From the NCBI RefSeq assembly GCF_018320785.1, contig NC_054875.1, positions 32,369,157 through 32,433,156 of the forward strand: a stretch of 64,000 nt of DNA. The letters run 5' to 3'. Each line of letters opens with the position of its first letter. Within the stretch, counting starts at the first letter, position 1. The notes under the pieces were generated by a model, which worked only from the letters and a program-made list of their open reading frames with translations, did not search any database and had not been told where the DNA came from. The position numbers were made by a program, and so were the translations under genes. Shown here piece by piece: positions 24,641 to 52,814 of this stretch. This DNA comes from Cheilinus undulatus. Lineage: Eukaryota; Chordata; Actinopteri; Labriformes; Labridae.

Positions 24641-25255
24641 CAACTTTGACAGCAATTACAGTCTCAGGTCTTTTTGTATATGACACAACAAGCTTTGCAC
24701 ACCTGGACTGGAGGATTTTCTGCCATTCTTCTTTGAAAATCCTCTCAAGCTCAGTCGGGTTAAATGGGGACTTTCAGTGGACAGGCATTTTCAGACCTCT
24801 CCAGAGATGTTCAATAGGGTTTAAGTCAGGGTTCCGGCTGGACCACTCTCACAGAGTTGTCCCAAACCTGCTCCTCTGTGGGTGCTTAGGGTCTTTATCA
24901 TGTTGGAAGGTAAATCTTCGGCCCAGTCTGAGCTCTGTTGAACAGGTTTTTATTGAGTAATCTCTGTACTCTGCTCTTTTGGCCCTGACCAGTATTTCAG
25001 TCTCTGCTGCTTAGGTCTGGTTTCCTACAGACATAATGTTTAGAATTGAGGCATAACAGTTCAATGTTTGTTTCATCAGACCAGAGAGTCTTGTTTCTCA
25101 TTGTCTGAAAGTCCTACTGGTGCTTTATTGCAAACTCCAGGATGGGCTTTAATGCATTTGCACTGAGAAGAGGCTTCCATCTAGCCACTCTGCCAAAAAG
25201 CCCAGATCAATGGAGGGATGTAGTGATGGTTGCTCTTCTGGAACTTTGTCCCATC
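24641..25255 (-). mobile_element. Tc1-like transposon, C-terminal half, degenerate
   Basis: On the minus strand the segment near 24895-24935 reads RRFTFQHDKDPKHP and 24785-24845 reads SRNPDLNPIEHLWRGLK, the classic Tc1 blocks around the second catalytic Asp and the third catalytic acidic residue. Further downstream in the reading direction the usual C-terminal EWQKI block is visible near 24715-24745. A frameshift separates the two catalytic blocks. This family differs from the three related elements at 3.4, 21.5 and 27.2 kb. Confidence 0.75.
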
Positions 25256-27174
25256 TCCACTCAGGATCTACAAAAACACACTATTTCTGGATTCATGGAA
25301 TACCCCTTCCCCAATTAGATTGCTTTGCCAAGTCCAACTTTTAGATAATGTCAGTTATCATTTTTACAAAGGGACTATTTTCTGATTGCTGAGGATTCAT
25401 GATGTGAAGAAATATCAGCAACTTGGTCAGCCAGCCTTGGCTACATGAAGACAGATTATCTGGCACAATACAGACTGATGATAAGACAACACTAAATTCA
25501 CTCATCTTTATCCCTCTTTGTGCCAGATCCCCTGAGGGGATTCTGATTGGAGAGATTCTAGGTATATTCAAACTTTATACTTCTGAGAAATGGCAGGATG
25601 TATTATAGTCTTATACTCTCTCTGGCAGTCCCTCCCTGCTTTATTTTAACTCCTCCTCATATCTTAAATCTTTAACTCATTCACTATATAAATCTGTGAT
25701 TTACTGTCCATAGCAGATAAACTATAGCAGCATAAGTCTCCTCTCTTCCCATGATAAACAAAACTCACAAAGATTTTCCTCCACTACATAGAAGTCTCAC
25801 TCAAAAACAGGAAAAGGAAATCAGCTCTGCTTTGCTCCGTTTCAACTGTGAAACTTCAGCCCTTGTTGTTGTGATTCGATTGCTCCTCTTTCTGACCTCA
25901 CGCTGTAAAACTTCATTCTTGCAGAGGGAAATGTAACATGGTTAGAGGGGAATGCTGTGAAGTGAAAACTGAAGTACATGCCATGGAGCTGCAGAGTACA
26001 TCAACCATACATTGTTAATGTTGCTGTAAGCATCTCTTCTCTTGTACAAGTCACCTCCCTTAGCCTTATGATAAATGTATTACTGCTTAAGACGCTGAAG
26101 TGGTCCTTTATGGTGCGCATCGAGCATCTTAATGAATCCTTTCCTATATGTCTGACCCTTATTGACCCATATATGTGATGCTTATCAGTGCATTTGTATT
26201 CAAAACACAATATAGAGAATCTTATCCTCCTTTGTGGACTTATTATCAGACTGTCCTCATTTTGAGCTTTGTTGTGGATCAATGAAGATCCATTTGAGAA
26301 ACTGTTGCCCAAAACGAGTCTGGTTGGCTACTCCTTAAGGAAGCCTCTAATAGGAATTTACTGTCGTCCTTTTCCAAGGACACTTCCCTTTGTTTCACAA
26401 CAATACACCGGCTGTAATCAGACCTAAATAAACCATTAATCCTCTCTGGACTTTCTTCTGTGTATGCATGCAGACTTCTTTCAACTTAGAGATAGTAATT
26501 GAGTTTAGCATGTATGTATAATAGTGAAAAATGATGATGTCCATGCCCTATTTTGCCTTTTTCCCTCCCCCCACATTGCATTGTTGAATATAATTAGCTA
26601 AAATTAACTCACAATGCAGCTCAGGCAGCATGAAAGATGTGTCTGTGCTCCTTTGTGCATGTGTAGGTGTGTGTTTGTAGGTGATGCATGACAGAATATC
26701 AATAAACCTGTCACGCCGAGATATCTGTTATTGTGCTTCTTTCATGCAAACGGCACATTTCTCTCAGTCAGCCATCTATAAATGGGACATTATGTGAATT
26801 TCTGGGGTGTTTCATCCTTTAAATCCTTGTATCTTCCTATAGATTGCTTTTCTGCTGCATCCCTGCAGCTCCACCTACATTCTTCTTCTATATTTATCAT
26901 CCTACTATGGACATCTGCTGTGACAGATAGATAGGACAGACAGTCCAACGGTCCTCCCCTTCTATCTCGTGTCAAATGCACAGACTAAACAGATGAAACG
27001 GAGTCATGCATCCATGCAAACTGACCCGCACATGAGTGAATAAACATGCAGATTTTCCTACACTTGCACGGAAATACAGACTCTTTAGATTCTCAGTAAC
27101 CCACTTATAATACGACTTGTTTACAGCACCCTCTGCATTAACAATTGCACATGCAACAGCTTGCCAGTGCAGTC
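25256..27174. other. Intergenic, no gene recognised
   Basis: No gene or named repeat recognised; several 60-100 codon open frames have no recognisable product. Confidence 0.45.
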
Positions 27175-28278
27175 CTCATAAAAGTTATTCACCCCCTTGG
27201 ATGTTTTATCCATTTATTGGTTTTACAAATCAATCATAGTCAATAAAATTTGGCTTTTTTGACAAAAAATCCCTCTGCTTAAATATTCACTCCCTTTAAA
27301 GTGGCTGACCAAATTCAACAGAAGTCCAGCCAATTAATGTAAGTAATCTCACAGTAAGTGAAAAGGGATCACATGACTGCAGTGAATGTGTCTCAAGCAA
27401 GAAGAGACTAGTGAGAGAGGCCATCAAGACACCTATGACTACTCTGAAGGAGCTACAAGCTTCAGGGAGAGACTCTGCATGCAACAACTGTTGCTCAGGT
27501 TCTTCACCAGTCAAAGCTTTATGGCAAAGTGAAAGCCACAGTTGAAGAAAACTGTTAAATCTCGACTGGAACTAACCAGAGGGCAGGTGGGAGACTCCAT
27601 GGCCAAGTGGACTCAAGTTTTTTGGTCTGATGAGACCAAAATGGTGCTTTTTGGCCATCAGACAAGATGCTATGTTTGGCAGACACCAAACACTGCACGT
27701 CACCACAAACACGTGGTGGCAACATCATGCTGTGGGGATGCTTCTCGACAGCCAGCCCTAGGAGGCTTGTAGAGGAAGAGGGTAAAATGAATGCGGAAAA
27801 ATAATGGAAAATCCTGGAGGACAATCTTATTCAGTTTGCAAGAGAACTATGCACTGGGAGAAGATTTAATTTCCAGCAAGACAATGACCCCAAAGCATAA
27901 AGCGAAAGCTACACAGAAAGATTTTAAGACAATAAGGTGAAGACACTGCAGTGGCCGAGTGCACAGATTTCAATCCAATAGAGAATTTGTGGCAGGAGTA
28001 GAACTGCCTGATTGAGACCTATCCACACAGACTCAGTGCTGTGGTTGCAGCCAAAGGTGCATCTACTAAATACTGACTTAAAGGGAGGCAATAGCTCTGC
28101 AGTCACTTATTTAACCTCACATATTTTTAATTTACTGACATTACTTTGTAGAAATCTGTTTTCACTTTGACACTAAAGAGACGTTTTCTGACATTTTTTT
28201 GTCGATCACTATTGATCTATAAAATCATTAAGAGGGTCAAACATCCAAGGGGATGAATGCTTTTAAAAGCACTTTATA
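27175..28278 (+). mobile_element. Tc1-like transposon, nearly full length, degenerate
   Basis: Terminal blocks AAAGTTATTCACCCCCTTGG (27181-27200) and CATCCAAGGGGATGAATGC (28242-28260) are inverted copies of each other. The transposase is readable in pieces on the + strand: a remnant near 27415-27500, then WTQVFWSDETKMVLFGHQTR (27608-27667), a decayed GGG-x-MLWGC block around 27715-27745, FQQDNDPKA (27872-27897) and the C-terminal IENLW block around 27979-27993. Stops and small deletions inactivate it. Confidence 0.85.
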
Positions 28279-30029
28279 TTAAAACTGAACAAATATCCCA
28301 AAGTGAGTGAAATCATTTCATGATTTTCCCTCATTGGAAATGCAATTTAATTGCAAATGAAGTGTTTAATCTTAGTTTAAAAAAAAAGTCAGTGAATAAT
28401 TGTCTTTCAGCTTTGCCCACATAGAATAATCACACTAATTGCTTAATGTAATTACTCATTATTGAATCCTGAGTTAAATGAAAGATATCAAATGGATGGT
28501 CAATCATAATCACTATTTCTATTAATATTTCTGCCCTTTGTTTTGATTAAAAACGTGTATGGTAACCCCCACTTTGAATAACCAGTATACTACACATTCA
28601 TAGCAGCCCCTGCTTCATGATACCAAGGTGTCCGTAATGCTTTAGAGTGGAGTATTTTCACTCTACCGTCTGCTTCCAGCTCATGGCTGCTTTAAAAGGA
28701 AGCAATGCCAAATGTTTTATGGCTCCACATCAAAGGGAATGATTATAGTATGATCTCTGTCGAGACCACAGTTACTCAGCCGGCCTCCGTGAACCCTGAG
28801 CTGATATCAGATATCCTCTGCCGCCACTGACACAAGAACTGTTTATTATGTGGTGGACAATTTCTCCTTTTATATGTGTCTGAGATCACCAAAATACAGT
28901 TTTAATACAAAAATACAGTTCATATTGTAGCCAGCTGGATGTGACTGTGGTTCCTGCTGATGTATTAGTCACAGCAGAGAGAAATGAACCAAGTCTTGTG
29001 CAAATTAAGCGAAGGACTGTATATGTGTGCTTGAAGTTCCTCATTAACATTAGCCTGTATCACTAGTGATTTATTTATCTTTAATGAGACTGACCTGGAT
29101 CACTCATCCATGGGTAAGCTATGATTTGCACACAGGTTTTGTTTACTGCATTTACTCTGATTTAACAAAACATGAAGTGAATTCAAGCTCATGCCAGTTT
29201 TTATACATACTATGAGAATCTTTGAAGTGAAATTAATTGATCACTGAAATAAGCCGAGGGAAGTAATGGAGGCTGTGTGTTACAGACTAAATCAAGGCCT
29301 GATCTGCGCCTCGTGGTTAAATTGGCCCTCGGCTGTGTGAGCTATACATCTTCTAATGTGCCTGACAGTCCATTTTCATCATAACAGTCTTCTCCCAGGA
29401 GTGAAATAATGTCTGCCCTCCAGGCGATGTAAATGAAGAAAAATGTAAAGGCCCTGGTCGAGGCTCAGACTACGGGTTAAGTTAAAACGTGTTAGGAACT
29501 AATTGACGTATGGCTTCACTTCATCTCAGGGGATGAAACCCAGAAATGTCACGTTGGATTGTAATTACCTTTATTGCAATCTCCTGTCTCATGTTTGAAT
29601 ATAGACTCTCAGACGTGGCTATTTTCACTCATTATTCAATAGAATTTATCGCTCTAACACGATACTCTGTCTGCCAGATTGAATCCAAAATCACATAAAG
29701 GGGATGGCTCATTCAGCTCTGTACGTGTAAATATCCTCTTTCAGGCCTACTATTAAACTGTATAACCTGCACTAATTCAGCCTTAAAGAGTATGCTTCAG
29801 ATAGGTACGTTATTTGTATTGTACAAAATAATGTGAAGGACGTTGAACTTTCTTGGGGTAATTTAAAGTTTTCATCAAGTGATTCTTGACAACATGGGTC
29901 AGATATACACAGCGTCTAGCTTTGGATAAACACATCAAATACATGAAAAGTATGAACTGCCAAAGCCTACTGGTCTACTTCAACACCCTCCTGAAACCCT
30001 GCATGTACATTTTGGCTTTCCTACGACTG
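28279..30029. other. Intergenic, no gene recognised
   Basis: No gene or named repeat recognised. The part at 29230-29480 is more complex and less A/T-rich than its neighbours and might be conserved non-coding DNA. Confidence 0.4.
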
Positions 30030-31275
30030 TAATAAATTCTGCTTTTAAAATTTTTGAGATAATAGTTAGGAGTAATTTGCTTGAAATGTTGGGGGAATTT
30101 GCTTTAAATTTTTTCTGGAACTTTTGAGAAGTTTTGCGGGGTATGTATATTATCTGGTGTGTGATTTTATCGTTGAAAAACTTAATTTCAAATTTGTAGG
30201 GAATTTCCGTCAATATGTTTCTAGTTTTTTTTTTTAATGGAAATTGTGGTTTTTTGATATTTGGGGGAGTTTTTGGACAATTTCTACAATTTTCCATGTA
30301 CTTGGGGTACATTTATTTATATATTTTTAGGGGAATTTGATTAAAATTTTTTAGGGTGGAACTTGCTTTTTAAAGTTCTTGGAACTTGTTTTACATTTTT
30401 GAAGATTTTTTTTTGGGGGGGGGGGCGTTATTGTAAGGAATAGGTAGCCTTTTTCAGGAAGGCTCTTTCATATGAGAATTTAATTGCAAATTTTGAGGGA
30501 ATTTCCTTCAAATATTTCCTTAATTTTCATGGTAATTTTAGTTTTTTTGGGATGTTTTGGGAAATTTCTGTTTCATAATCTTCCAGAATTTTCCATTGAT
30601 TACAGAGTCATATATTAGATTTTGGGGAATTTGAATTTGATCATAAATTTGGGGTGGAATGTGCTTTTTAACTTTTGGGAAGTGCATAAAATTTTCCAAA
30701 ATTTCCATGGAATCTTGGGGGGATGTTTTTAAAGGAATATTTTGTTAGCCTCATAGCATGATTGATTATGTCATATTTTAAGGTTTTCAGAAAAATAATG
30801 CACAATGAACCAGCAGCACATATGCAGATATCCCAGTTTGGCCAAAAATGACTTAGGCAATGAGACTATGAGACTATGAGACTGATGATATAGACTTTTT
30901 CAGACAGGCACTATTCTTCAAATAATTTTCTGGAATTTTAAAGAAATTTTACAGATTTTTTTTATGTTTGGGGGGTACTTTGTTCAGAAATTTTCCAGAA
31001 TTTTCCATGGATTTGGAGAATATTTTATTTGATTATAAAATTTGGGGTGGAATTTCCCTCCAAATTTTTGAAAACTTGCTAAAAATGTTCAAGAATTCCC
31101 ATAGAATTTGGGGGAAATTTTTTTTTTATTGAAATAATTAGGCTTTTTTCAAGATGTTTCACTGAAACATTTTGGGAATGTTTAAGGGTTTTTAAAATTG
31201 ATATTTAACAAAAGGTGTAAAAAAAAGAATTTTCTGACGAATCAAGGGAAATTTCTTGGAAATTTTAGAAAATAA
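30030..31275. repeat. Degenerate long-period tandem repeat, G/T-skewed
   Basis: The + strand is made of runs of T and G with very little C. The same ordered blocks recur: AATTTTCCATG/AATTTTCCATT at about 30289, 30589 and 31000; ATTTGGGGTGGAA or TTTTAGGGTGGAAC at about 30350, 30648 and 31042; and a CTTTTTAA-type stretch after the first two. The unit is thus about 300-400 bp and badly decayed. On the minus strand it leaves a 110-codon Lys/Asn/Ile-rich frame (29980-30312), which I read as a composition effect, not a gene. Confidence 0.65.
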
Positions 31276-31739
31276 TGATGGGATTTTTTTGTGTGTGTTG
31301 TTGAAAACCGATAGTTATTTTAAATGAATTATTCCAAGATGTGAAGAACTTTTAAACATAATTTTCCACAAGAAAAGAAATAATTTTGTTTTTTATTGTG
31401 CAGTAAGACAGATCTTTTGTCCTAATAAGCAGACGTATTTTTTTGGTGAAATTTCCTCCTGGTCTAAAAAAAAGGCTTAAACTTAAACTTATCAAGTCCT
31501 ACTCGTCCCAGGTGGGAGAAACTAAAAATGCATTCCAAACAAAAGCACAGGTCTCAGGAGGATAATCAAATACAAAATTAACAGCTATTTTTATTTTTCG
31601 GGATATATCGCCCTCTTGTGGCTGTAATAGAACAATGAAACTAATTGAAAAATATTTAAATACTTAAATATAGGTATTCAATATCACTCCTACAGAACTC
31701 ATGTAATCTGTACAGTCACTAGGCAATAGACGAAAATGA
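31276..31739. other. Intergenic, upstream of prpf6
   Basis: A/T-rich, nothing recognised. Confidence 0.45.
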
Positions 31740-48962
<17,223 letters not shown>

Positions 48963-49355
48963 GACTTTGGAAGTTTGGTTCGAAATTGCTGGAGAGTTCT
49001 GGCAAGTCACCAGCCATGGATTATGCTCTGCTGTTCATGAACAGTGGGCCAGCCGTGGCAGATACAAACTTCTTTCTCTTGTTTTATGTATGAACGGTCT
49101 ATAATTTTTGTACATAACAACAGAAAAGGATGTCATGTTGAAGTGAAAACAAATCTTTACAAATTAATAGTTTAGTACAAATATCAAACCGTGAATTACC
49201 ATTGCTGTTATAATGCACTGTTTTTTGTTTTGTTGATCAGAAAGCCCTCAGATGGATTGAGGTCCGAGCTTTGATTCAGACTAGAAATTCATATTGATGT
49301 ATTTTGCCAGAGATAAACTTGCTGTTTCACCTTCCATTTGCATCCAGTTGCTTCC

Positions 49356-49889
49356 TAACCTGACACACCAGATGGATGTGTTTCACACATCCATCTGAAA
49401 AACCACTCCTATACAGTGTTTGGGAAAAGGTAGAGGCTTTGAAAAAATCCTCGGAGGGTGACTGGATGAGCGTTCTGTCTGTCACGTCTTTAAGTGCCAA
49501 TCAGAGCAACAAATCACATGACGTATCCGCCACTGAGGAGTAAATCCATAGAGAACTGCACTACACAAATCAAGGCAACTGCAGATATGTAGACAATTGT
49601 TTTTTTAAAAGAAAACAACTCACTGCTGTTCTTTGTTCTTCTTTTAATGAAGAAATGTCGAGTTCTGATAAAACTGGTGCTTTAGCAGCATCCACGCTAA
49701 TGTCTTCCGCCATAATTGCACCAGTCTCTTGTTGCTGCTTGCTTACTATTTTCTGCCAACCCAAAAGTACTGCCTCTCAATGCTAATTGGTCCTGACTGG
49801 GGCCCAGATAGTTCAGACGGGAGCTTTGCAAGATGAATTTGCCAGTGAGAAACAAGGAAATGGGCGCATCCATCTGCTTTGCAAAGTTA
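49356..49889 (-). mobile_element. TAACCT-type repeat downstream of prpf6
   Basis: 534 bp starting TAACCTGACACACCAGATGG with a perfect hairpin at 49370-49396 and ending (reverse-complemented) TAACTTTGCAAAGCAGATGG. Flanks GTTGCTTCC (49347-49355) and CCAGCTTCC (49890-49898) match at 6 of 9 positions, a decayed duplication. On the minus strand the ORF 49764-49570 contains MAEDISVDAAKAPVLSEL, then KEEQRTA followed by GTGAGT. The opposing ATG region has decayed. Confidence 0.85.
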
Positions 49890-50099
49890 CCAGCTTCCTG
49901 AGCATTCTTGTAGTCAACCTGCCCATGTGTGATAAATGTTACTGGATGATACCACTAGGGGGCACACATTTAACACACATACAACATTTTCCACTACAGT
50001 CTTGCTGCAGACACTCTCACAGACCTTTTATCTGAGACGTCATCTATTTCAGAATGGAAGTGTCATTATTTTCCGTTACATTTTATACATATTTGTTTT

Positions 50100-50745
50100 A
50101 ATTAAACTTTATTCATAAACAAAGTCTGACATTAACATTCATGAATAACTACATTACAAACATTACAGAATGAGCAAAACTTAAATTAAAAAAAAAAAAA
50201 CAGGAAAAAACAGAGGTCTCATCAGGTATTAAATTATGTGCAAACCTGTTTTTAGAAGTACACAAATGGTGGCTTGCTTTAGCTTTATTAGCTTTAGCTT
50301 AAGCTAACATTGCTACACTTGCTACGTAATTAATGTAACTACATAAGCCATTGTAGGCAAGGTAGCTTCAGTAATGTGGGCTTTAGGAAACATTTCTAAA
50401 GCTAACGTAGCAACATAGAGAATATTCCTACACAGCTGACAGCCACTTTGTGATCTTAGCTTTAGCTATGTTATGCATCTAACAGACCTATGTTATCTGC
50501 GTAGCTCACGCAGCTTACGGGGCTACTTGAGCTACTCTTGTTGTGTTAGAATGTTTTAATGAAGGATGAGCTTTTTTCCTGTTAGCAGACTGTTTACTCT
50601 GCTTTATTAAACGTTTTGCAGGTCAGGCATTTAGCTTTTGACTTTTGGTATCCTAGCTATTACCTTAACCCTAAATTGGAAGTTTAACCCTATTTAATTT
50701 TAAACAATTTAGGGTGTATTTCAGCTCTGAAAAATACAATCTGTA
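50100..50745. repeat. AGCT-rich dispersed repeat, copy 2
   Basis: Second copy of the repeat at 15.4-16.3 kb, in the same orientation, with the same block order. The GCTTTAGCTTAAGCTAAC part is again dense in AGCT palindromes. No ORF. Confidence 0.7.
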
Positions 50746-52390
50746 GCCAAACTCCTCTCACATTTTCATCCATGCGTGAATGTCAGCTTATTGGTTTAGT
50801 GACCATGGTGACTGGTGGCTGTCACACTTGACTGATCACTGTGCAGAGCCACCTTTTGAACTGTAACACTTATCTTACTGTCATTGTTTTTACGCGTTCA
50901 AAGGTCAACTAAACAGACTGTCAGTCCCAGCTAGAGTTAAAGGCACATTTGTCTCTGTGCAGTGAGAATAACACATAATAAAAGTTTTTAGAATTATGGA
51001 GCCAGTTTTTAAGTTTGTCTTTAAATTTTCAGCTGTTGTGTATGCTGCTGTTGACTGTCTCACCTCCACCACCTCTACCAGTCGTGCATACAGCATCCTG
51101 AGTTCATTTTGCAATAAATGCAAATGACGTGCCCAGTTGATGCATCAAACTGACACTGGGGGCGTGTGGCAGCAATGTTGTGAACATAGACAAGGCAAGT
51201 TTATTTATATAGCACATTTCAGCAACAAGGCAATTCAAAGTGCTTTACACAGGACATTAAGATACAATGACAAATGGATATGACAAATGATATCACTTTA
51301 TTATCCTTTAAAGGTTAGTTTTATAACTGGCATTTGTTCCTAGTGGACCAACAATGGTCTTTGACTTTGTTTCAGTCTACCATGCCGTCTCCAGCAAGCA
51401 CTAGCTCTGATTAAACAGCATTCTTTTACAACAGATTTATTCTCCTTGCAACACTGCCATAAAGCTGCACCTAGTGAATCATTTAGATACTGATGTTTGT
51501 TTGAATATTTCTCTGTAAATAAACACCTATCCCAGAGTGCAGGTTGAAGTCATGAATTTGTAAATCAGCTTAAATTTCAACTTTTGAGTCTTTTGTTGTT
51601 GTTCTATAGGTCTGCATTTTTTGGCTGTGCTGGCCTTCCCTGTGAGATTTTCACCTGTTATTTGGTTTTGTATTTGTACTAAATAAGGACTAAGTGTTGA
51701 TATGTGATTTATTTTTTCTGTCATAATGGTTGTCAAAATGTGGCAAAACAAATGAAATGGCAGGTTTGAAAGTAAGTGTTTTAAATTGTCCTGTGAGAGA
51801 GATGCACAACATAGTTCAATCATTTAATATTTTTCCCTTAATAATTAAGGAGTCATCTTAGTTGTAATGGACAATTTTGTAAACAAAAAAAACCCTTTTT
51901 TTTTTTAATTTTTTGGGGGTTCAGCTTTTGTTTGCAGTGTCATGTCCTTCAGAGATGAAAATAAACTTGTCAGGGGCTGTTAGATGACTTAACATGTCAA
52001 CTGCCTTTGGGACTTAGTTTGCTGGAAATGTGTTGAAATACTTTCCAGTCATAGAATAATTAAAAAAAAGAGTTTATCACACAGTTTACTTTCCCTCCCA
52101 CACACACATAAATATTTTGATTTACTTTGTTTATCAAATTGAAGTTTGAATTCCAAGTTGAATCCCTGTGATTTGCACTCTCTCAGACATTTAGCCGAAC
52201 AGTTTGACCCCCACTGATCCTCTCATACATGGTCAGTATTTTGGTTTGCTGAAATTCAGTGAGATTTTTCATAATTTGCGCACTGTGACTTCAAAATACC
52301 ACAAAGCAACATCTGCTTCTGCCTCTTTCTTCCAGAAATATGCACTAATGCCCACAAAACACTCTCGGATCGTGTTTTTTCCCCAACATT
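50746..52390. other. Intergenic between prpf6 and the cytokine gene
   Basis: Around 51184-51300 lies the common fish dispersed repeat AAGTTTATTTATATAGCACA, continuing GCAATTCAAAGTGCTTTACA, probably the reverse complement of a LINE 3' tail. The rest is A/T-rich with no gene seen. Confidence 0.5.
51184..51300 (-). mobile_element. Dispersed repeat fragment (LINE-tail-like)
   Basis: GGCAAGTTTATTTATATAGC followed by CAATTCAAAGTGCTTTACAC is one of the most frequent dispersed motifs of teleost genomes, usually found as truncated fragments. Only about 100 bases are kept here. Confidence 0.55.
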
Positions 52391-52396
52391 TCATTT

Positions 52397-52404
52397 TATA
52401 TAAG
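52397..52404 (+). promoter_or_regulatory. il7: TATA box candidate of the cytokine gene
   Basis: TATATAAG lies 410 bases before the coding start, so transcription would begin near 52.43 kb and the first exon would have a 5' leader of about 390 bases. Confidence 0.45.
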
Positions 52405-52470
52405 ATTGAAAGAAAAAAGAAAAAACATCCTCAAGAGCTACACACCCCCTTAGTATCACGTCTCCCAGTT

Positions 52471-52480
52471 GAAACCGAAA
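52471..52480 (+). promoter_or_regulatory. il7: IRF/ISRE-type motif in the cytokine leader
   Basis: GAAACCGAAA is a perfect GAAANNGAAA interferon-regulatory-factor site. IRF1/IRF2 sites are reported for the mammalian IL7 promoter. Here it lies some 70 bases downstream of the TATA candidate, so it could be a leader element or the TATA candidate could be wrong. Confidence 0.4.
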
Positions 52481-52814
52481 GGATAAAGGCGAGCGATTGA
52501 TTGCAGAAGTTTTCCTTGACTTGATCGGACTAGAGTTTGGTGAAATCCAAAGCTTGGCGTCACCAATCCATGACGGGAAAGGAAATCGGAGCAGTCGTTA
52601 CGCTGGTGATGTCTGAAACCACGCCGCACCACATCGGAAATCTACCCGCCTGCGCGTCTTGGTTCATCTATCCACCAGAGAAAGTGAAGAAATACTGATT
52701 AAACAGAGGTTTGGATATGATGAACGCGGTAGGATCCGGAGTAATTCCTTGGGTCCTTCGGCACTGATCGAGATGGGTTTGCTTGTCTGAGGATTCTGCT
52801 AAAGAACATGATAA

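Noticed and set aside
29980..30312. 110-codon minus-strand frame rich in Lys, Asn and Ile
   Set aside because: It lies in the G/T-skewed degenerate repeat; the residues are the direct result of A/C-rich minus-strand runs.
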